This document shows, piece by piece, positions 10,919 to 22,975 of a DNA stretch of 64,000 bases. The translations under genes and the position numbers were made by a program. Every line of letters begins with the position of its first letter. The stretch's first letter is position 1. Under the pieces are notes generated by a model. The model saw nothing but the letters and a program-made list of their open reading frames with translations. It did no database searches and was not told where the DNA came from. The stretch is from Maratus speciosus. Lineage: Eukaryota; Arthropoda; Arachnida; Araneae; Salticidae. Location: positions 281,897,836 to 281,961,835 of the forward strand of contig OZ010792.1 in assembly GCA_963932465.1 (NCBI GenBank), read 5' to 3'.

Positions 10919-12032
10919 GGTGTATAAATATAAATTTAAAATCATCAAAATATATTTGAGTATTTAAAACTGAAATTTAAATTTGGCAGGTTTATTTTAA
11001 CATTCTTAATACATACTTGTTTAAAGAAAGAACGAGGTAGAGGGGAAAGCATTAACAAAAATTTTCTCGGAATTGCTTTAAAGAATGAGATGCGTTGATT
11101 TTAAAAACAAACAGTCAAAAAACTGTTTTTTAAATATATTCTTAAATCAGTTTTAAAGTAGTCTTCTTTTTCCTAACCATGCACATTTATGGCTTTAGTT
11201 ATCTTTACAGATCAATATTATTTATAATTTTCCTTCTCCAAATTGCAATCACTATGAGAAAAAGGGGAGTGAAACCCGGAAAAATTTACTAGTTGCATAA
11301 TATAATAACTCAGCAATGTCATCTGCCATTATTTTCTGTTCTCCATGAAAAAAAAGAAGAAAAAAAACCTGAACGTAATTATGTTGATTTTTAAGAATTT
11401 CTTAAGCAGGGAGGGCATTAAAAGCCTTGTGTAACGACTAGGGACATTCTTTCTCATCAACAGATAATAAGAAAGAATAATACTACCCTAAATAATTGCA
11501 ACTAAGCTTTGGTGATCCTCCCAGTGAAAGCTTTTCATTGTCAAAAACAATTTCTTAGTTTTTCTTCTTCGTGGATATTTTTGCATCTTCCATAAAATTC
11601 CACCAAAATAATGAGAATTCTTAACACTTCAAACATGAAATTGCACTAATAACGTTCAGCACACAGCCCTTCATTATCCCGAACACGAGAGAAAGAGAAA
11701 AAAAGGTCCCTTGTCTAATTTCGTGGTCTTCACACAATGGTTCAATCAAAATGGCTGATGGAGCTTTCAGCAGAGAAAACCCCATGAAAGCAGCTATTTA
11801 TTATGAGGAAAGTTGGTTTTGTCATTTTTTGTTTTTGCTGTCTGTGGAAAACACTAACATAACTACAATGCTTTGAAACATCTGAGTAAAGAATTCTGAA
11901 AAAGTTCTAGCATAAGTTTTAAAATCAGTAAAATGCAAAATAATAAAAATAAATAAATTCCAGTTCGTTCATACATAAATCAAAATTTTTGGTTATTCAT
12001 TTTCTATTTATGTTGTAAATGAGAAATGTGTA
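10919..12032. other. AT-rich stretch without recognised feature
   Basis: No TIR, tandem repeat or credible coding frame seen on either strand. Confidence 0.4.
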
Positions 12033-14235
12033 TAGGGGAGATGGGGGGATGGATGGGGCATTTTCACAAAAATATTTTTTATAATTTTTTATTTAAGTTA
12101 TAATCAATATTATATACCACATTTCATAATTAGGTATTTGACAACATATATAAACAATATTTATTCTAGATTATGATTTATTCAGAAAAATATTATGAAA
12201 TCAAAAAAACGTTCCTCCCTGTCCCAATCATCCCCACAGCAGGGATGAATGGGACACTAATGGGGATGGATGGGACACAAAGATTTTCCTCCCTGTATTC
12301 AATTTTACCAAATAAAAATTTATAATTATAACCTTATATGTAATTATATTTGTAATATATGAATTTACCGCATGAATCAATATGTTTTTTTTTCAATAAC
12401 TTCTTTTTTTGCAATTTTAACTTTTAATGCAGACTTCGGCTATCAATCTGTTCTTTTTTCCCACTTATGAGGCATTTTAGATTTCAAACGAAAGTGCAAA
12501 ATGTCTTTTAAATATGGCATAGCTAATAATTTTCAATCATAACTTATTAATTAATATTAATTAAATGTATCTTGGGAACATGCAGAGCGGAAATTATTGG
12601 GTCGATCGGAAAGTCGTGTCGTGTTGGGAAAATCAATTCGTACCGGAAAATTCTGCCCGGTAATTATTAGACATTAGATATCGGAATCAATGTCTAATAA
12701 TTAAATGATAGAATTTCCCGGTACGAATTGATTTTCCCAACACGACACGACTTTCCGACCGATCCAATATGTTAGGGGTGGGGATTTATTTGCGCAACAT
12801 TTCAAAATTCAATATAATTTCCCCCACTTGGTCAATAAACATATACTATTTTTAACAATTTTATCTATTTTGATTAAGTTTTAGTACCAATTTTTTGATA
12901 ATCCATTAATAATTATTTCGATACAATAAATAACACTCAAATTTTTTTAAACAATAACAACTCCTATAATACTATATTTAATACTATTAATTAACGTAAC
13001 TTATTAATTTATCAACCTATATAATATTGTTTAGTTAATGAATAAAATTTTCAACATCTCTAGGGATGAATGAAAATGTCTCATTCATCCCCATTTGAAA
13101 TGTCCCAATCATCCCTATGATGAATATATTCCCTTTTCAGCCATTTTGCCTCAAAAATTATTTTGTCACAATGGTTCCTATTCATTAATTTTAATTATCT
13201 ATATTGAACCTTAAAATAAACAAGTACAACATAGCTTAATTTTCTATATTGTATAAGATATTTCACATCTTCAAATGTGAAAAAAACTTACTTTTAAGCA
13301 GAGATTTCAGAAAATGCAACTTTGAAGAAAAATGAAAACAGCAATGTGGTCCTACTTTTAGTTCTGAAGCACACCGGGGTAGAGGCTTATATGGGGATCG
13401 AAAGCAATTTAACAAATTACAACGACCATTTGGAAAATGATTTTTTCAAAGACTAAAATTTAAGACATAAAAAATCGCACGGAGTTGATCATACATTACG
13501 TACGCCATGAATTAAAGATTAATAGTGTAAAAACACGTAAACACGTAAATACGTAAACACAATAAAACACGTAAAAATTGCAAGCGAAAAAAAATCGCCT
13601 ACGACTCGTATTTGGTGTGAAATATTTATATGTATTCATTCCTGTCCTATTTATCTTTTTTATTATTTTTAATTGACTTATTCCATTTTTCTTTTGCACG
13701 TGAAAATCTTACAAATTAAAACGAACTCTTTGGCAGGAATTGTTATTCATTTTCTTTCATTTTCATTAGTTATTATCCACCTGAATCTTACGTATTATCC
13801 AAGCATTTCATTGGCTGTTCGGGAAAAGGCTTTTCCATCGTCAGATTTCGGAAATCTGACGATTTAAAATGAAATTTCTTTCTTAAACTTCTAAACATCC
13901 GACAATATTACTTTTTACACCGTCGGATAGGGAAAAAAATGTACTTTTAAATGCAATTTATTTGAAAGCTGTATCTCAATTTGTTTCTGAGTTAATTTTT
14001 TTTGTAGTTTTTATTACCTTTTTTTATAGTAAAGGGAAATACAGATTACTGTATAGACCAATCAGAAAACGAATAAAATGCGGATTAAACCAATAAAAAC
14101 CTTCAGATATGCTTTTGATTTCCTACCCTGACGAGAACAATAACCATTTTCCCAAATGGTTAATAAATGTTTATTGCCTGAAATATTGAGAATCTCCCAT
14201 CCATCCCTTGTCCTATTCATCCCCTTGCTCCCCTA
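12033..14235. mobile_element. 2.2-kb TIR element with GGGGATGGATGGG subterminal repeats
   Basis: Ends TAGGGGAG (12033) and CTCCCCTA (14235) continue as imperfect TIRs containing GGATGGATGGG or GGATGAATAGGACA. Further copies in both orientations lie at 12210-12290 (GGGATGAATGGGACA type) and 13060-13125 (CATTCATCCCCATT, TGTCCCAATCATCCC). Such subterminal arrays are usual where a transposase binds. Flanks fit a TA duplication. The 175-bp MITE at 12595-12769 lies inside. No transposase frame survives. Confidence 0.65.
12595..12769. mobile_element. Palindromic mariner-like MITE, 175 bp, copy 1
   Basis: An almost perfect hairpin: about 65-bp arms, starting TTGGGTCGATCGGAAAGTCG on the left, flank a smaller palindrome built on TAATTATTAGACATTA. 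It is bounded by TA on both sides. GGTCG-TCGGAAAGTC resembles known mariner tips. A second copy lies at 63662-63836. Confidence 0.85.
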
Positions 14236-14546
14236 TGCATAAAACTACATAATTGGAAGTCATATTCTAAAACTAGATCTTTTAATCGAAAAAATCGTAT
14301 CTTCATCAAAATCTTCTTTATCTACTAGTTTCATGCGCCTTTAATATAATAACAATGAACGAATGTAAAAATATTGTGTCGGTCAGAGTAGTATGTTTTT
14401 TTCACATTTTTCACATCTCACTTTTTACACGCTCTTGTTTAGCTGGTTCATCTCACTTAGGAAGTTCCAGTTTAGAATTTGTGCTTATACTTACAGTTGT
14501 TTGAAATTAAGCTAGAAGTTCCAGTGGGGATATAGGTCTCTTTACA

Positions 14547-14760
14547 TATTAAATTACCATAGCACTAAAAAGCAAAACAGTCACTATAGAATCTGATGAA
14601 AAACAGAGAAATATATTAAATACAATGCGCAAAAATTATTATGTCAATCTTTCTTATTTCTTAAATTATTTATTTTTTAAAGATTCTACAAAAACATGAT
14701 AGTTGAATAACAATGATCGTTAAATTTAATATTTTTCAAACATAAAAGTTAAAAAAATAC
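14547..14760. repeat. Dispersed repeat, copy 1 (pairs with 16705-16925)
   Basis: Shares CATATTAAAT at its start, an AATCTAATGAAAA-type phrase, a CGCA(A/T)AAATTATTAT phrase, a GATTC(T/C)ACAAAAA phrase and ATAGTTGAA with 16705-16925 in the same order and orientation. Divergent copies, perhaps the margins of one old duplication. Confidence 0.55.
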
Positions 14761-14799
14761 CACTTTTTAAGTTACATTTTACTTTATGGCAATATATTA

Positions 14800-14833
14800 T
14801 ATTTATATATATATATGTGTGTGTGTGTGTGTA
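14800..14833. repeat. (TA)n(TG)n microsatellite
   Basis: Simple dinucleotide runs, TA units then TG units. Confidence 0.95.
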
Positions 14834-15756
14834 TTAAAATCAAATAACCTTTGAAAATCAAAAGACAACTATCAAGTTCTCTTACATTACTTGACAAAAT
14901 GTCCCCTGTTAAGATTGCATTTATGTGATTTAGATGTAAAAAACCTAATATGAAGTTAAACTGATATATTCGAGCAATAAAATGTCCGACACTCCAAATT
15001 TAGAGATGGCATATAATAATCCACAGAATTGTTGAAAGAAAATTACAAAACATCAATTTAAATAAATCTTCCACTAAATTCAGGAACAATAAACCATTGA
15101 TTGACAAATGGAACAGAGATACAAGATGATGATAAAAATTTAAGAAACCGAAGCGATAGGTGGATGCCTAATCGTCAGTCGGTAGGACACCACATGTAGC
15201 AAAAATGCATTATTTCATATAACCTCTTCAGACCTGAAGGTAAAATAACACTGCAAATGCACATTCATTGCTTTTGCACAAACAAAAAGACACCCTAGAT
15301 GACAGAATAATCCCTTTTTCTGGAAAGAGCAGTTTAGAAGACGGGTCATTTAGGTTCACAAACAGGGATCTAAAATGCTCTTTAGAATATCAATTTAATG
15401 ATCATTAACCAAAATTCACACAATAAAAATTTAAGGACTTAAGCAAGTGAATTATCTGCAAATTCTCAATTTTTTTTTTTACTGTAAAGCGTTTAAGTTA
15501 AATAATTGAGAAATTTTTTTTTACTTTATTGGTCACACTGTCTTTAAGGCATTTTGCAAACTCGGATAAAAATAACATTTATTTTATGAGGAAATAAGCA
15601 TCAATGCTGCCAGTGATTGGATTTGCCCCAAAGCATTCAGTTACTTAAAAGTAAAGTCAAAATGTAAAAAAAATCAAACAGTTTAGTTTTTATGAGGAAA
15701 AGAATAGTTTGTGTACCTCGGGTCTGAAGATGATAATAGACTAGCAAATTTGCTTA
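14834..15756. other. AT-rich stretch without recognised feature
   Basis: No supported element or gene. Stop codons are frequent in all frames. Confidence 0.4.
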
Positions 15757-16599
15757 TACAGTCGGACCTCGTTATCCCGACACCCGGTTTTCACATCACT
15801 CCGCTTATCACGTCAGTTTGTCGAAGTCCCGATTTTCTGTATATGATTTCAATGTAAATAAACTCCGGATTTTACGTCGTTGAATAATTTTCAACTCCGG
15901 ATATCCCGACGGTTTAGGAAAATCGACCATTTTTCATCATCCATCTTATAAGCATGGAAATTAAGCGGTAAGAAATGCCTTAGCCAAACTTTTCACAAAA
16001 GTTCCTAAAATGCCCATTGAGGTAAATGAGAAATTTTACTCCAATCCTTTATCTGAATAAATAAACCCACACACTATGAATGACCCACTTAAGCTCCAGA
16101 TAGACGTATTAGTCTACTCGCAGTCTATTTTTTCTGGTCAGGTGGCGCTTTTTTGTGGTTACACGGTTTTTTCATCCGACTAAAAGCGAAGCACTGCATT
16201 GTATTGAAACGATCAGAAATTATCTAAAATTCATATCTGAAACAACGAATAATGATTACAATTCATTGTCTAATATTGGAAAAAAGAATTGTAGGAAGCA
16301 CATCTAGGGATAAGCAAACCTTAATTCATCAATATTTCATATAATAAAAAAGAAACAAGTCATCATAAATCTGATTTTTATTCGTTTCAATTTTGTTTTT
16401 GTGTTTATTTTGTTTAATAATAATGTTTTATTGCTTAAAACTGCAAGAACAGTTTTGAATTTAAAATTGTCTTAAATTAATTAAAAATACAGCTTTTTAT
16501 AAAGATATTTTTCTGCAACTTAGGTTACCACGACACTCCGTTTATGACGACACTTTTTTTCTGGTCATTAGAGAGTCGGGATAACGAGGTTCGACTGTA
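15757..16599. mobile_element. pogo/Tigger-like non-autonomous element, 843 bp including TA sites
   Basis: Left end TA-CAGTCGGACCTCGTTATC and right end GATAACGAGGTTCGACTG-TA form an imperfect TIR of about 24 bp. CAGT-GACCTCGTTATCCCGAC ends are characteristic of Tigger/pogo elements, which use TA targets. Internal copies of GTTATCCCGAC-like and CTCCGGAT(A/T)T words recur near both ends. No DDE transposase frame is present. Confidence 0.8.
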
Positions 16600-16700
16600 T
16601 ATATAATTTATTAATATTATTATTAATTATTATTATTATTATTAATTTATTATATATATATGTATATATAATTTATTATTATTAATATATTATACATATT
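16600..16700. repeat. (TTA/TAT)n low-complexity tract
   Basis: TATATA, TTATTA and ATTAAT units alternate; simple sequence. Confidence 0.9.
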
Positions 16701-16704
16701 CCTC

Positions 16705-16925
16705 CTCACATATTAAATGACTGCAGCGTTACAAAATATAACAATCAGTCTAGAATCTAATGAAAATTAAAGAAAATATTTTTTTAAAATACGCATAAAT
16801 TATTATACTAGTGTTTCACTCTTCTTTAATTATGGATTTATTTTTCCGAAGATTCCACAAAAATATAATAGTTGAACTACAAAGATCGCTAAACTAATAT
16901 ATTTCTGAACTAACAGTTAATATAT
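16705..16925. repeat. Dispersed repeat, copy 2 (pairs with 14547-14760)
   Basis: Same word order as the first copy; the pogo-like element and AT tracts lie between the two. It ends at a TA microsatellite. Confidence 0.55.
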
Positions 16926-16999
16926 ATATATATAATACAAATAATTTACAAAAGTAAATAAAATATTTGATTCTTTGAATCTATTCGCCCTTCTTTTGG

Positions 17000-17395
17000 C
17001 GTGGTTGCTAATAATACACATGCTTCCCACGTGTATTTTGCGAGACCCAGACAATGGACCAATCATGAATCAAAAATAAAAAAGAAAAGGAAAAAAGATT
17101 CCCGCTGAGGGACTCTTTGGTCGGAAGTGCATAAACGAGAATATCCGCTTGCGATGCCATGATAGGACAGCCAGACATTTGGGGGGTTGTAGACAAATAG
17201 AGGCGATGCTCTTCGGGAGCAGGAAGAGTCTTTTTCCTCTCCGATGATGAACTAAGATCGAAGAGAGGTTTTCTAAGAAAGGAAGCATCCTACGCATAAG
17301 GCGAATTCTGGAAGTGTCTGGGTGTTTATTTATATACGAAAGCTGTTTGTACGACATCGGACATACACAGGTATTCACTGCGCAGTGGTGTTACG
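17000..17395. other. GC-shifted patch, possible promoter or exon remnant
   Basis: Base composition rises relative to both sides. On the minus strand a 102-codon frame (17378-17070) lies downstream of a TATATAAATA sequence, but its residues match no family I recognise. A CCAAT occurs at 17059. This is only a compositional call; it could equally be an old transposon fragment, since 17296-17395 is duplicated at 18010-18130. Confidence 0.2.
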
Positions 17396-18240
17396 ATTTA
17401 TAAATTATTCCTGTTGCACACGTTGTTTACCGATATTTTGCGCATTTTTGTACTCAAAACAACTAAATAAAATGTGAGGAAGCTTTGTTTGTTTAATTAA
17501 GGTATGCATGTCGTTAAATAATACAAAATTTACTATTCGAAAATTCTAGAAGCTATTTTGAATGGAAAACGCAATATGCGTTGTTTAATGCTCTGGTAGT
17601 AACAGTGAATTGCAACATAAATGACGCAATATTTTAAAAACAAGCCTTATTATTTCGCAAATCAAGCATGAACAATAAACTATCAGGAAGTGAATTGCTT
17701 TATTACAGCATATCGAATTCGTCATCAAAATTTTCATGGCCATTTTTCGACGCTTAGTCTACAATGGTTATGGATATTATTATATTTTTCTTCACAGTGT
17801 TCTTGGAACTGCGATTTATAACGTATTCGCACTGCTTTAATATGTCAACAAAAAACGGTTTACCATCTGAAAATAGAGTTATACGTTAGATACGTAATTT
17901 TGCAAATTAGGCGAGAAAAATAAGTGGAATAAATATGTGAAGACTTTTACAGCAGGGAATTGAGCACGGTCTCAAAGACCTCATATCACAAGCTTTTTGA
18001 GAGCCTGCACTAGACGAATTCAGAAAGTATATGTATGTTTATATAGAAAAGCTGTTTCTGCGACACCGGTCATACACACTCGGTATTCACTTGAGTAATA
18101 GCATTAAAATTGCGATTTATAAATTATTAGCCACGCTTAAATCTGGCAGTAACAGAAAATTGCGTTATTGAAAATTGATGCTCTTTTAAATGTAAGTCTT
18201 ATAAATGCGCATATCAGACATGGAAAATAAATTATCAGGA
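17296..18240. repeat. Old direct duplication (17296-17690 and 18010-18240)
   Basis: Both copies contain, in order, GAATTC(T/A)G, a GAAAGCTGTTT/GAAAAGCTGTTT phrase, CGACA(T/C)CGG, CATACACA, GGTATTCACT, CGATTTATAAATTATT, and after a gap GGTAGTAACAG/GGCAGTAACAG and AATAAACTATCAGGA/AATAAATTATCAGGA. The second copy is shorter. Divergence suggests age. Confidence 0.6.
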
Positions 18241-18576
18241 TTTGCATTATTCTTACCACTTCAATCCGTCAAAATGAAATGATTGCACCACCACAAAGTG
18301 TCGTTATATTTTAAACGAGAATTTTCTAACTAATGTCTGATTGAGTTCTTTGCAGCAATTAATTTATACTATATGTACGATGATCGACGCGTCGTATGAC
18401 AGTTAACCTGTTAGTAATGCATTTCATAGCAACAGAATATATTTTTCTATTCATGGGAGCACCATATTCATCGTAATATTTGTTATGCTAAAGATGATGC
18501 TGTTCTTCATTTAATTCGGATGATCATTTGTGATCCGCGAACACGCATCAGTTGGAAAGCTCTATTTTAGGCACAT
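18241..18576. other. No recognised feature
   Basis: No element boundary, RNA gene or coding frame could be supported here. Confidence 0.35.
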
Positions 18577-18615
18577 ATCTCATAACAGTTATAAATTTCC
18601 AAATGGGTAAAAAAC

Positions 18616-18689
18616 GTCCAGCTCAGGATTCGAACCAGGGACGTCTTGGCTGGAGCAGTCAATGCTCTGCCAACTGAGCCCTCCCGGAC
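18616..18689 (-). repeat. tRNA-like unit 1 (74 nt) with oligo-T terminator
   Basis: On the minus strand it begins GTCCGGG and ends GCTGGAC, giving a near-complete acceptor stem. GGCTCAGTTGGCAGAGC forms an A-box/D-arm and GGTTCGAATCC a canonical B-box. Six T follow directly, as in Pol III terminators. The anticodon stem is imperfect and position 33 is not T, so this is a tRNA-derived SINE head or pseudogene rather than a working tRNA. Confidence 0.6.
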
Positions 18690-18777
18690 GAATTTGACGA
18701 ATCTGTTGAGCTGATTCAGATATCAGACTAGATGCAGTGATCGTTAAAGGTGAGCTGGGTGAATTAGTTTCAGATTC

Positions 18778-18852
18778 GTCCGGAATGTCTCAGCTGCCAG
18801 AGCATTGGCGGCTTCAGCTAAGATATCCCTTGGTTCGAATCCTGACGCGGAC
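18778..18852 (+). repeat. tRNA-like unit 2 (75 nt) with oligo-T terminator
   Basis: Plus-strand partner of the unit at 18616-18689: GTCCGGA start, CGCGGAC end, TCTCAGCTGCCAGAGC A-box, GGTTCGAATCC B-box, then TTTTTT. A five-pair anticodon stem, TTGGC/GCTAA, can form around the loop GGCTTCA, which lacks T33. The differences from unit 1 show that the two arms have diverged. Confidence 0.6.
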
Positions 18853-18895
18853 TTTTTTCACCCATTTGGAAATTTACAACTGTTATGAGATACTT

Positions 18896-19423
18896 ACCAA
18901 TTGAAAAATTGTGTTAAAAATTAATCTAACATATCTCATAGTTTTGTCAATTTGATAAGAAAAGAAAAATCTAATATGAAGTAGGACATAGTAAGGTACC
19001 GAGCACTTTGTCAAAGGTCTCATGACCTTTTTCCATATTTTATAGTCCTTTATTCATACTTTTGACATCATTTCTTCGAAATTCTAATGACAGTAGGATT
19101 GAAACTGCATTTCATAAGTCAGCAAAAAATCGCATTTTCGAACGTATTTTTGTAGTGAAAATGTTTAGGATTCGAGATGACGGGTTTAAAATGTATGTAA
19201 ATGGCAGAATGTCTACGAGTCTTCTTTTTAGCTTAATGACGAAATTTTAATGACTTTTTGGCTACACATGGATGGTTCTATTTACAATATGGATGATTTT
19301 ATTTAAGTTAAAAATGAACATATCAAAGTAGGCCGTCTGCCTATAAAACATTACTAAAGCACGACTCATCTAGATGTCCGGAGATTTTGCAGCCTCTCTT
19401 AGTCTGTCTGATTAACAAGAAGA
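18896..19423. other. No recognised feature
   Basis: No element boundary or gene seen; a 62-codon frame at 19062-19250 has no motif. Confidence 0.35.
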
Positions 19424-19588
19424 GGGTCCGAAGTTGGTGTCACCGAATGCGATGAACATTTGTGTATCAATAGAGTACAGTTAGTACATAAATATATGAA
19501 TGCCATAAAGCGCAACTACCTGGGGTCTTGAGAAATTAAGTCGCAAAGTTTAAGCTACAGTTTATAATCAGTTAAATTTCCTTCTTTG

Positions 19589-19668
19589 GCAAGCGGCTCA
19601 GTAGCATGGTCGACAGCATGCGGGATTTAAGATTTTTTTTATCCGAGCTCAAATCCGGCTCGCACTTG
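19589..19668 (+). repeat. tRNA-like unit, left arm
   Basis: GCGGCTCAGTAGCATGG is A-box-like, GAGCTCAAATCC is B-box-like inside a T-arm (CCGAG/CTCG pairing), CAAG at the start pairs with CTTG at the end, and a T-run follows. Degraded in the anticodon region, which contains eight T in a row. Confidence 0.5.
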
Positions 19669-20995
19669 TTTTTCGGAACGAAAATTTTTATCAATCATTT
19701 TCGAACCGCAATTAAAAAAATATGTATAATAATTGAAATTTACGAAAAAATATTAATTAAATTTATGTTTTGTAGCATATAAGTGCTTTTTTAACTACGA
19801 AATTTTGCATATTTAAATATATAATGAAAAGGAGGGGAAAAAACCCGCATATTTATATGCCTATAGACCAGAATTTTTTTGTTGTTAAATTTTTTGTTGT
19901 ATGTTTTGTTGTTATTTGTGTATTTGTATGTTTTTTATTGTAAAAAATTATTTACAGTTATTTCAATGAATATGTAAAATTTTTAAGAGAGAAATAAATT
20001 AAAATAAGTGAATAAATATATTATTTTCATTTTGTTTCCTCATTCAAATACTTTAAATATTTCATGGTTTATTAAAATAAACTTTTATATTTTTAATATG
20101 ATTTTTTAAAGTCTGGAATTCTTGATCTTTAATTAGAATAAGTGTCTAGATAGTAATTTCTTTCGGAAATCATTTTTTTTTTCTTTTTTAATATTTTTTT
20201 ATATAATGCAGTTTAGTTATATAAATACAATTTTAACTGCGAATCTTTGCATACTTATATATTTAATGAAAAGTAAAGATAAAATAAATAAATATTAATA
20301 ATAACAAATTAGAAAAAAGTCAATTGGAACTTTTATAGACCATAAAATTAAGCTAACTTTAAAATTTATTTACTGTTAAAAAGCAAGTTACATTAAAAAG
20401 CTACTATTTTCTCCAGTGAAATAAATGTATCGTTTTTTACCAACTAGTTTTTTAACTTTTGAATTTTTTAAATCTTGGATTTTTATGATTATAGTTAGAA
20501 TAACTGTCTTTGTGCTTACAAATAAGTTCTAAAAAGATATTAAATTGATGAAAATAGTTATTACGTAGGTCATGATTATAAAACCAAAAATCCGAAAAAA
20601 AAAATCATATTAAGAATTTTAAAAAGTGTATTAAAAATCATCAAATATTCGAAATACTTTCATATAGAAAGGAAATTAAAATTATATAATTATTCACGCA
20701 TTTATATCACGTGTTTTAATTTATTTCTCTGCGAAAAATAGTAGACTATTCATTGAAATAACTGTGAATAATTTTAAATAACAACAAAAAATTTCTGGTC
20801 TATAGACATATAAATATGCAATTTTTTTTTTCTTTTCATTACATATTTAAATATGCAAAATTTGTAGTTAAAAAAACACTTTTATGCTACAAAAAATACA
20901 TTTAATTCATATGTTTCGTAAATTTCAATTATTATACATATTTTTTTAATTGCGGTTCGAAAATGATTGATAAAAATTTTCCTTCCGAAAAATAA

Positions 20996-21072
20996 ATCCG
21001 AGCCGGATTTGAACTCGGGTAGAAAAATCTCAAATCCCGCATGCTGCTGAACATGCTACTGAGCCGCTTGCA
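20996..21072 (-). repeat. tRNA-like unit, right arm
   Basis: Mirror of the unit at 19589-19668: on the minus strand GCGGCTCAGTAGCATG, then CCGAGTTCAAATCCGGCTCG, whose B-box (GTTCAAATCC) is closer to consensus than that of the left arm. Confidence 0.5.
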
Positions 21073-21245
21073 AAAGAAGGAAATTGAACCGATTATAAAC
21101 TGTAGCTTAAACTTTGTTACTTATTTTCTCAAGACTCCCTGGGGGTTGCGCTTTATGACGGTCGTATATTTATATACTAACTATAATCTACTGATACACA
21201 AATGTTCAGCGCATTGGATGACACCAACCTCGGACCCTCTCCCTG

Positions 21246-22342
21246 TAAGTCTGAATCTCGACCGCTTCTGCTATCGTTCTCACAGTAAAATTACATAGCT
21301 CATCAAAATCTATTGTTCGGTGGTCGAGGTTTCTCTTCAGAAACCTCACTGAAAAATTTGCTTAGCTTTGTGGTCAGAGTTCAAGTCCTGACAGCACATT
21401 AATTTAAACGCAGGACGCAGGCTTTATGATTTTTAAAATTTGACAAAAAAAATATTATTAGGGTGTGAAATCCTTTATAACTGAAATGGAAATACCACGT
21501 CCGAGATCTCTCATTCACAGGAATCAAAATGTTTTATATATTTTAAAACATTTGCCATTGCTATTTGCAAACTATAATTTTCGTGATAAGTTCCTACTGC
21601 ACATCCTAAGGAAATTTACCACGACAGTTATAGTTTGGAAAAATAGCAAATGTGGTAGCAAATGTTTAATAGGACGCTGCGACTCCTGCATTTAAATTAT
21701 TCTGGTCATAATTATGTATTTTGTGTTTCCATTGATAACCTTCCCCGACACTTATCGAAATTTCAGTAATTTTCTTTAAAAAATCATGACATTTAAATTT
21801 TTTTCTTATTAATTTGTTGTTGTTGTTGTTGTTTCTTGATCTACAATAAATACATACATAAATAAATACAACAAATAAAGTTTGCATTTTTTTTTTTTTA
21901 AGTTTAATGGCGCAAACAATTAATTTAATATAATTACTTGGTATATCAGTGGGTTAACAATCTTAGAAATACATCATAATGCGCAAAACATACTATGTAG
22001 GTGTTTCTTAGAGCATGAATATTGTTATAAGTATTCTAAAGAGAACTGTTACAAAGGGAAACTTCAATAATTTTAAAATTTGTAAAATAAAATAGTTTTT
22101 ATGCAGAGAGAAAAAAAAATGGCAATTTGTCTCGGGTCCTTTTGTTAAATGATGGTAATTGTTAAGCATATTGACAATACACTTTCAGAAATACTTTTTT
22201 CAATTAGCGAAAATTTTCCTGGCAGCAGTGTTAGCAGGATTTTTCCGTTAATAGACGAATATCTGTTTCTTCTTTTCTCCATTATAGGAGGTAAAATATA
22301 CGTCAATTGAAGAAAATGGGTATAAATAAAAGTTAATAACCC
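21246..22342. other. No gene recognised; (GTT)n patch and one dispersed repeat
   Basis: A (TTG)n tract lies near 21816-21832 and an A/T run near 21888-21900. The piece at 21985-22060 (TATGTAGGTGTTTCTTAGA, then CATGAATATTGTT) recurs at 23830-23885 in the same orientation. Confidence 0.5.
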
Positions 22343-22410
22343 TGGGATCGAACCAGCTACCTTAGTGTTATGAGACCAGTACTGTAACCACTCGGCTACA
22401 GCTGTACGGT
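22343..22410 (-). repeat. tRNA-Met-like SINE head
   Basis: The minus strand reads GTAGCCGAGTGGTTA (A-box), CTCATAA (the loop of a CAT anticodon) and GCTGGTTCGATCCCAGG (T-arm with a good B-box). The anticodon stem does not pair well, so it is a tRNA-derived repeat or pseudogene. No inverted partner was seen nearby, unlike the other units. Confidence 0.55.
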
Positions 22411-22975
22411 AACGAAACTGTTTGAAGTAAATATGTTTGCCTCAGATGAGTATGGCTTAATTAATTTCTTTAAAAAGCTTCGAATTTCGAAATTAATTGC
22501 GGGAAAATTTCGTCTTAAAAGAGATTGTGGCTGGGGTTTTAATACTTTAGTATGAAAATGGGATAAAAAAATATGAATTATAAGTATTTTTATGTAGATT
22601 TCCAGATGTAAAATACGAATATTATATTTTTATGCAAGATTTTTTCTTTTTCTTTTTTTTTCTTTTTTTTGTGTGTAAAATCTGTTTTTTTTTTCATTTA
22701 ATATTTTAATTAAAATATCTATTTTAAATGAGTTCAATTAAAGTATATTATTTTAAATGCGAATATTTTTTTATAGCTTTAAAAAATAAATTATGAATAT
22801 TTTTAAGTGAATAAGAAAAATAATTGTTATTTATTTTTAAATTCGAAAACGTTTCTTTTCTTTGTTGTTGGCTTAATTTTTGTTTATTTATTTATTTATT
22901 TATTGTATTAAATTAGAAATTTTAATTTACAGAATATTTGGTTTTTCGTTTTTAAAATGAATTCGGATTTTTGCA
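22411..22975. other. AT-rich stretch with T-runs
   Basis: T-rich tracts near 22630-22700 and a (TTTA)n microsatellite near 22883-22906. Nothing else recognised. Confidence 0.45.

Larger units (their letters stand above)
18577..18895. mobile_element. Back-to-back pair of tRNA-like units in an inverted repeat
   Basis: Outer arms read TCTCATAACAGTTATAAATT at the left and its mirror at the right; the flanking words CCAAATGGGT/ACCCATTTGG follow. Inside each arm is a tRNA-like unit transcribed outward. The arrangement resembles a head-to-head SINE dimer or a foldback element with captured tRNA-like heads. Confidence 0.65.
19424..21245. mobile_element. 1.8-kb foldback element with a tRNA-like unit in each arm
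   Basis: The left half (19424 to about 20100) is the reverse complement of the right half (about 20580 to 21245). Matching landmarks from outside in: GAGGGTCCGAAGTTGGTGTC, AACATTTGTGTATCA, AAGTTTAAGCTACAGTTTAT, the tRNA-like stretch, a TTAAATATG phrase, CTATAGACCAGAA and TATTTCAATGAAT. Arms are visibly diverged. The core (about 20100-20580) holds a weak direct repeat sharing TTAGAATAA. No coding frame. Confidence 0.7.

Noticed and set aside
17070..17378. 102-codon minus-strand gene
   Set aside because: No recognised domain, low-complexity end (FFPFLFYF), and part of the region is duplicated nearby; only a compositional note is kept.
18616..18852. Functional tRNA genes
   Set aside because: Anticodon stems are imperfect or position 33 is not T, and the units lie in inverted repeats. 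Kept as tRNA-like repeats.
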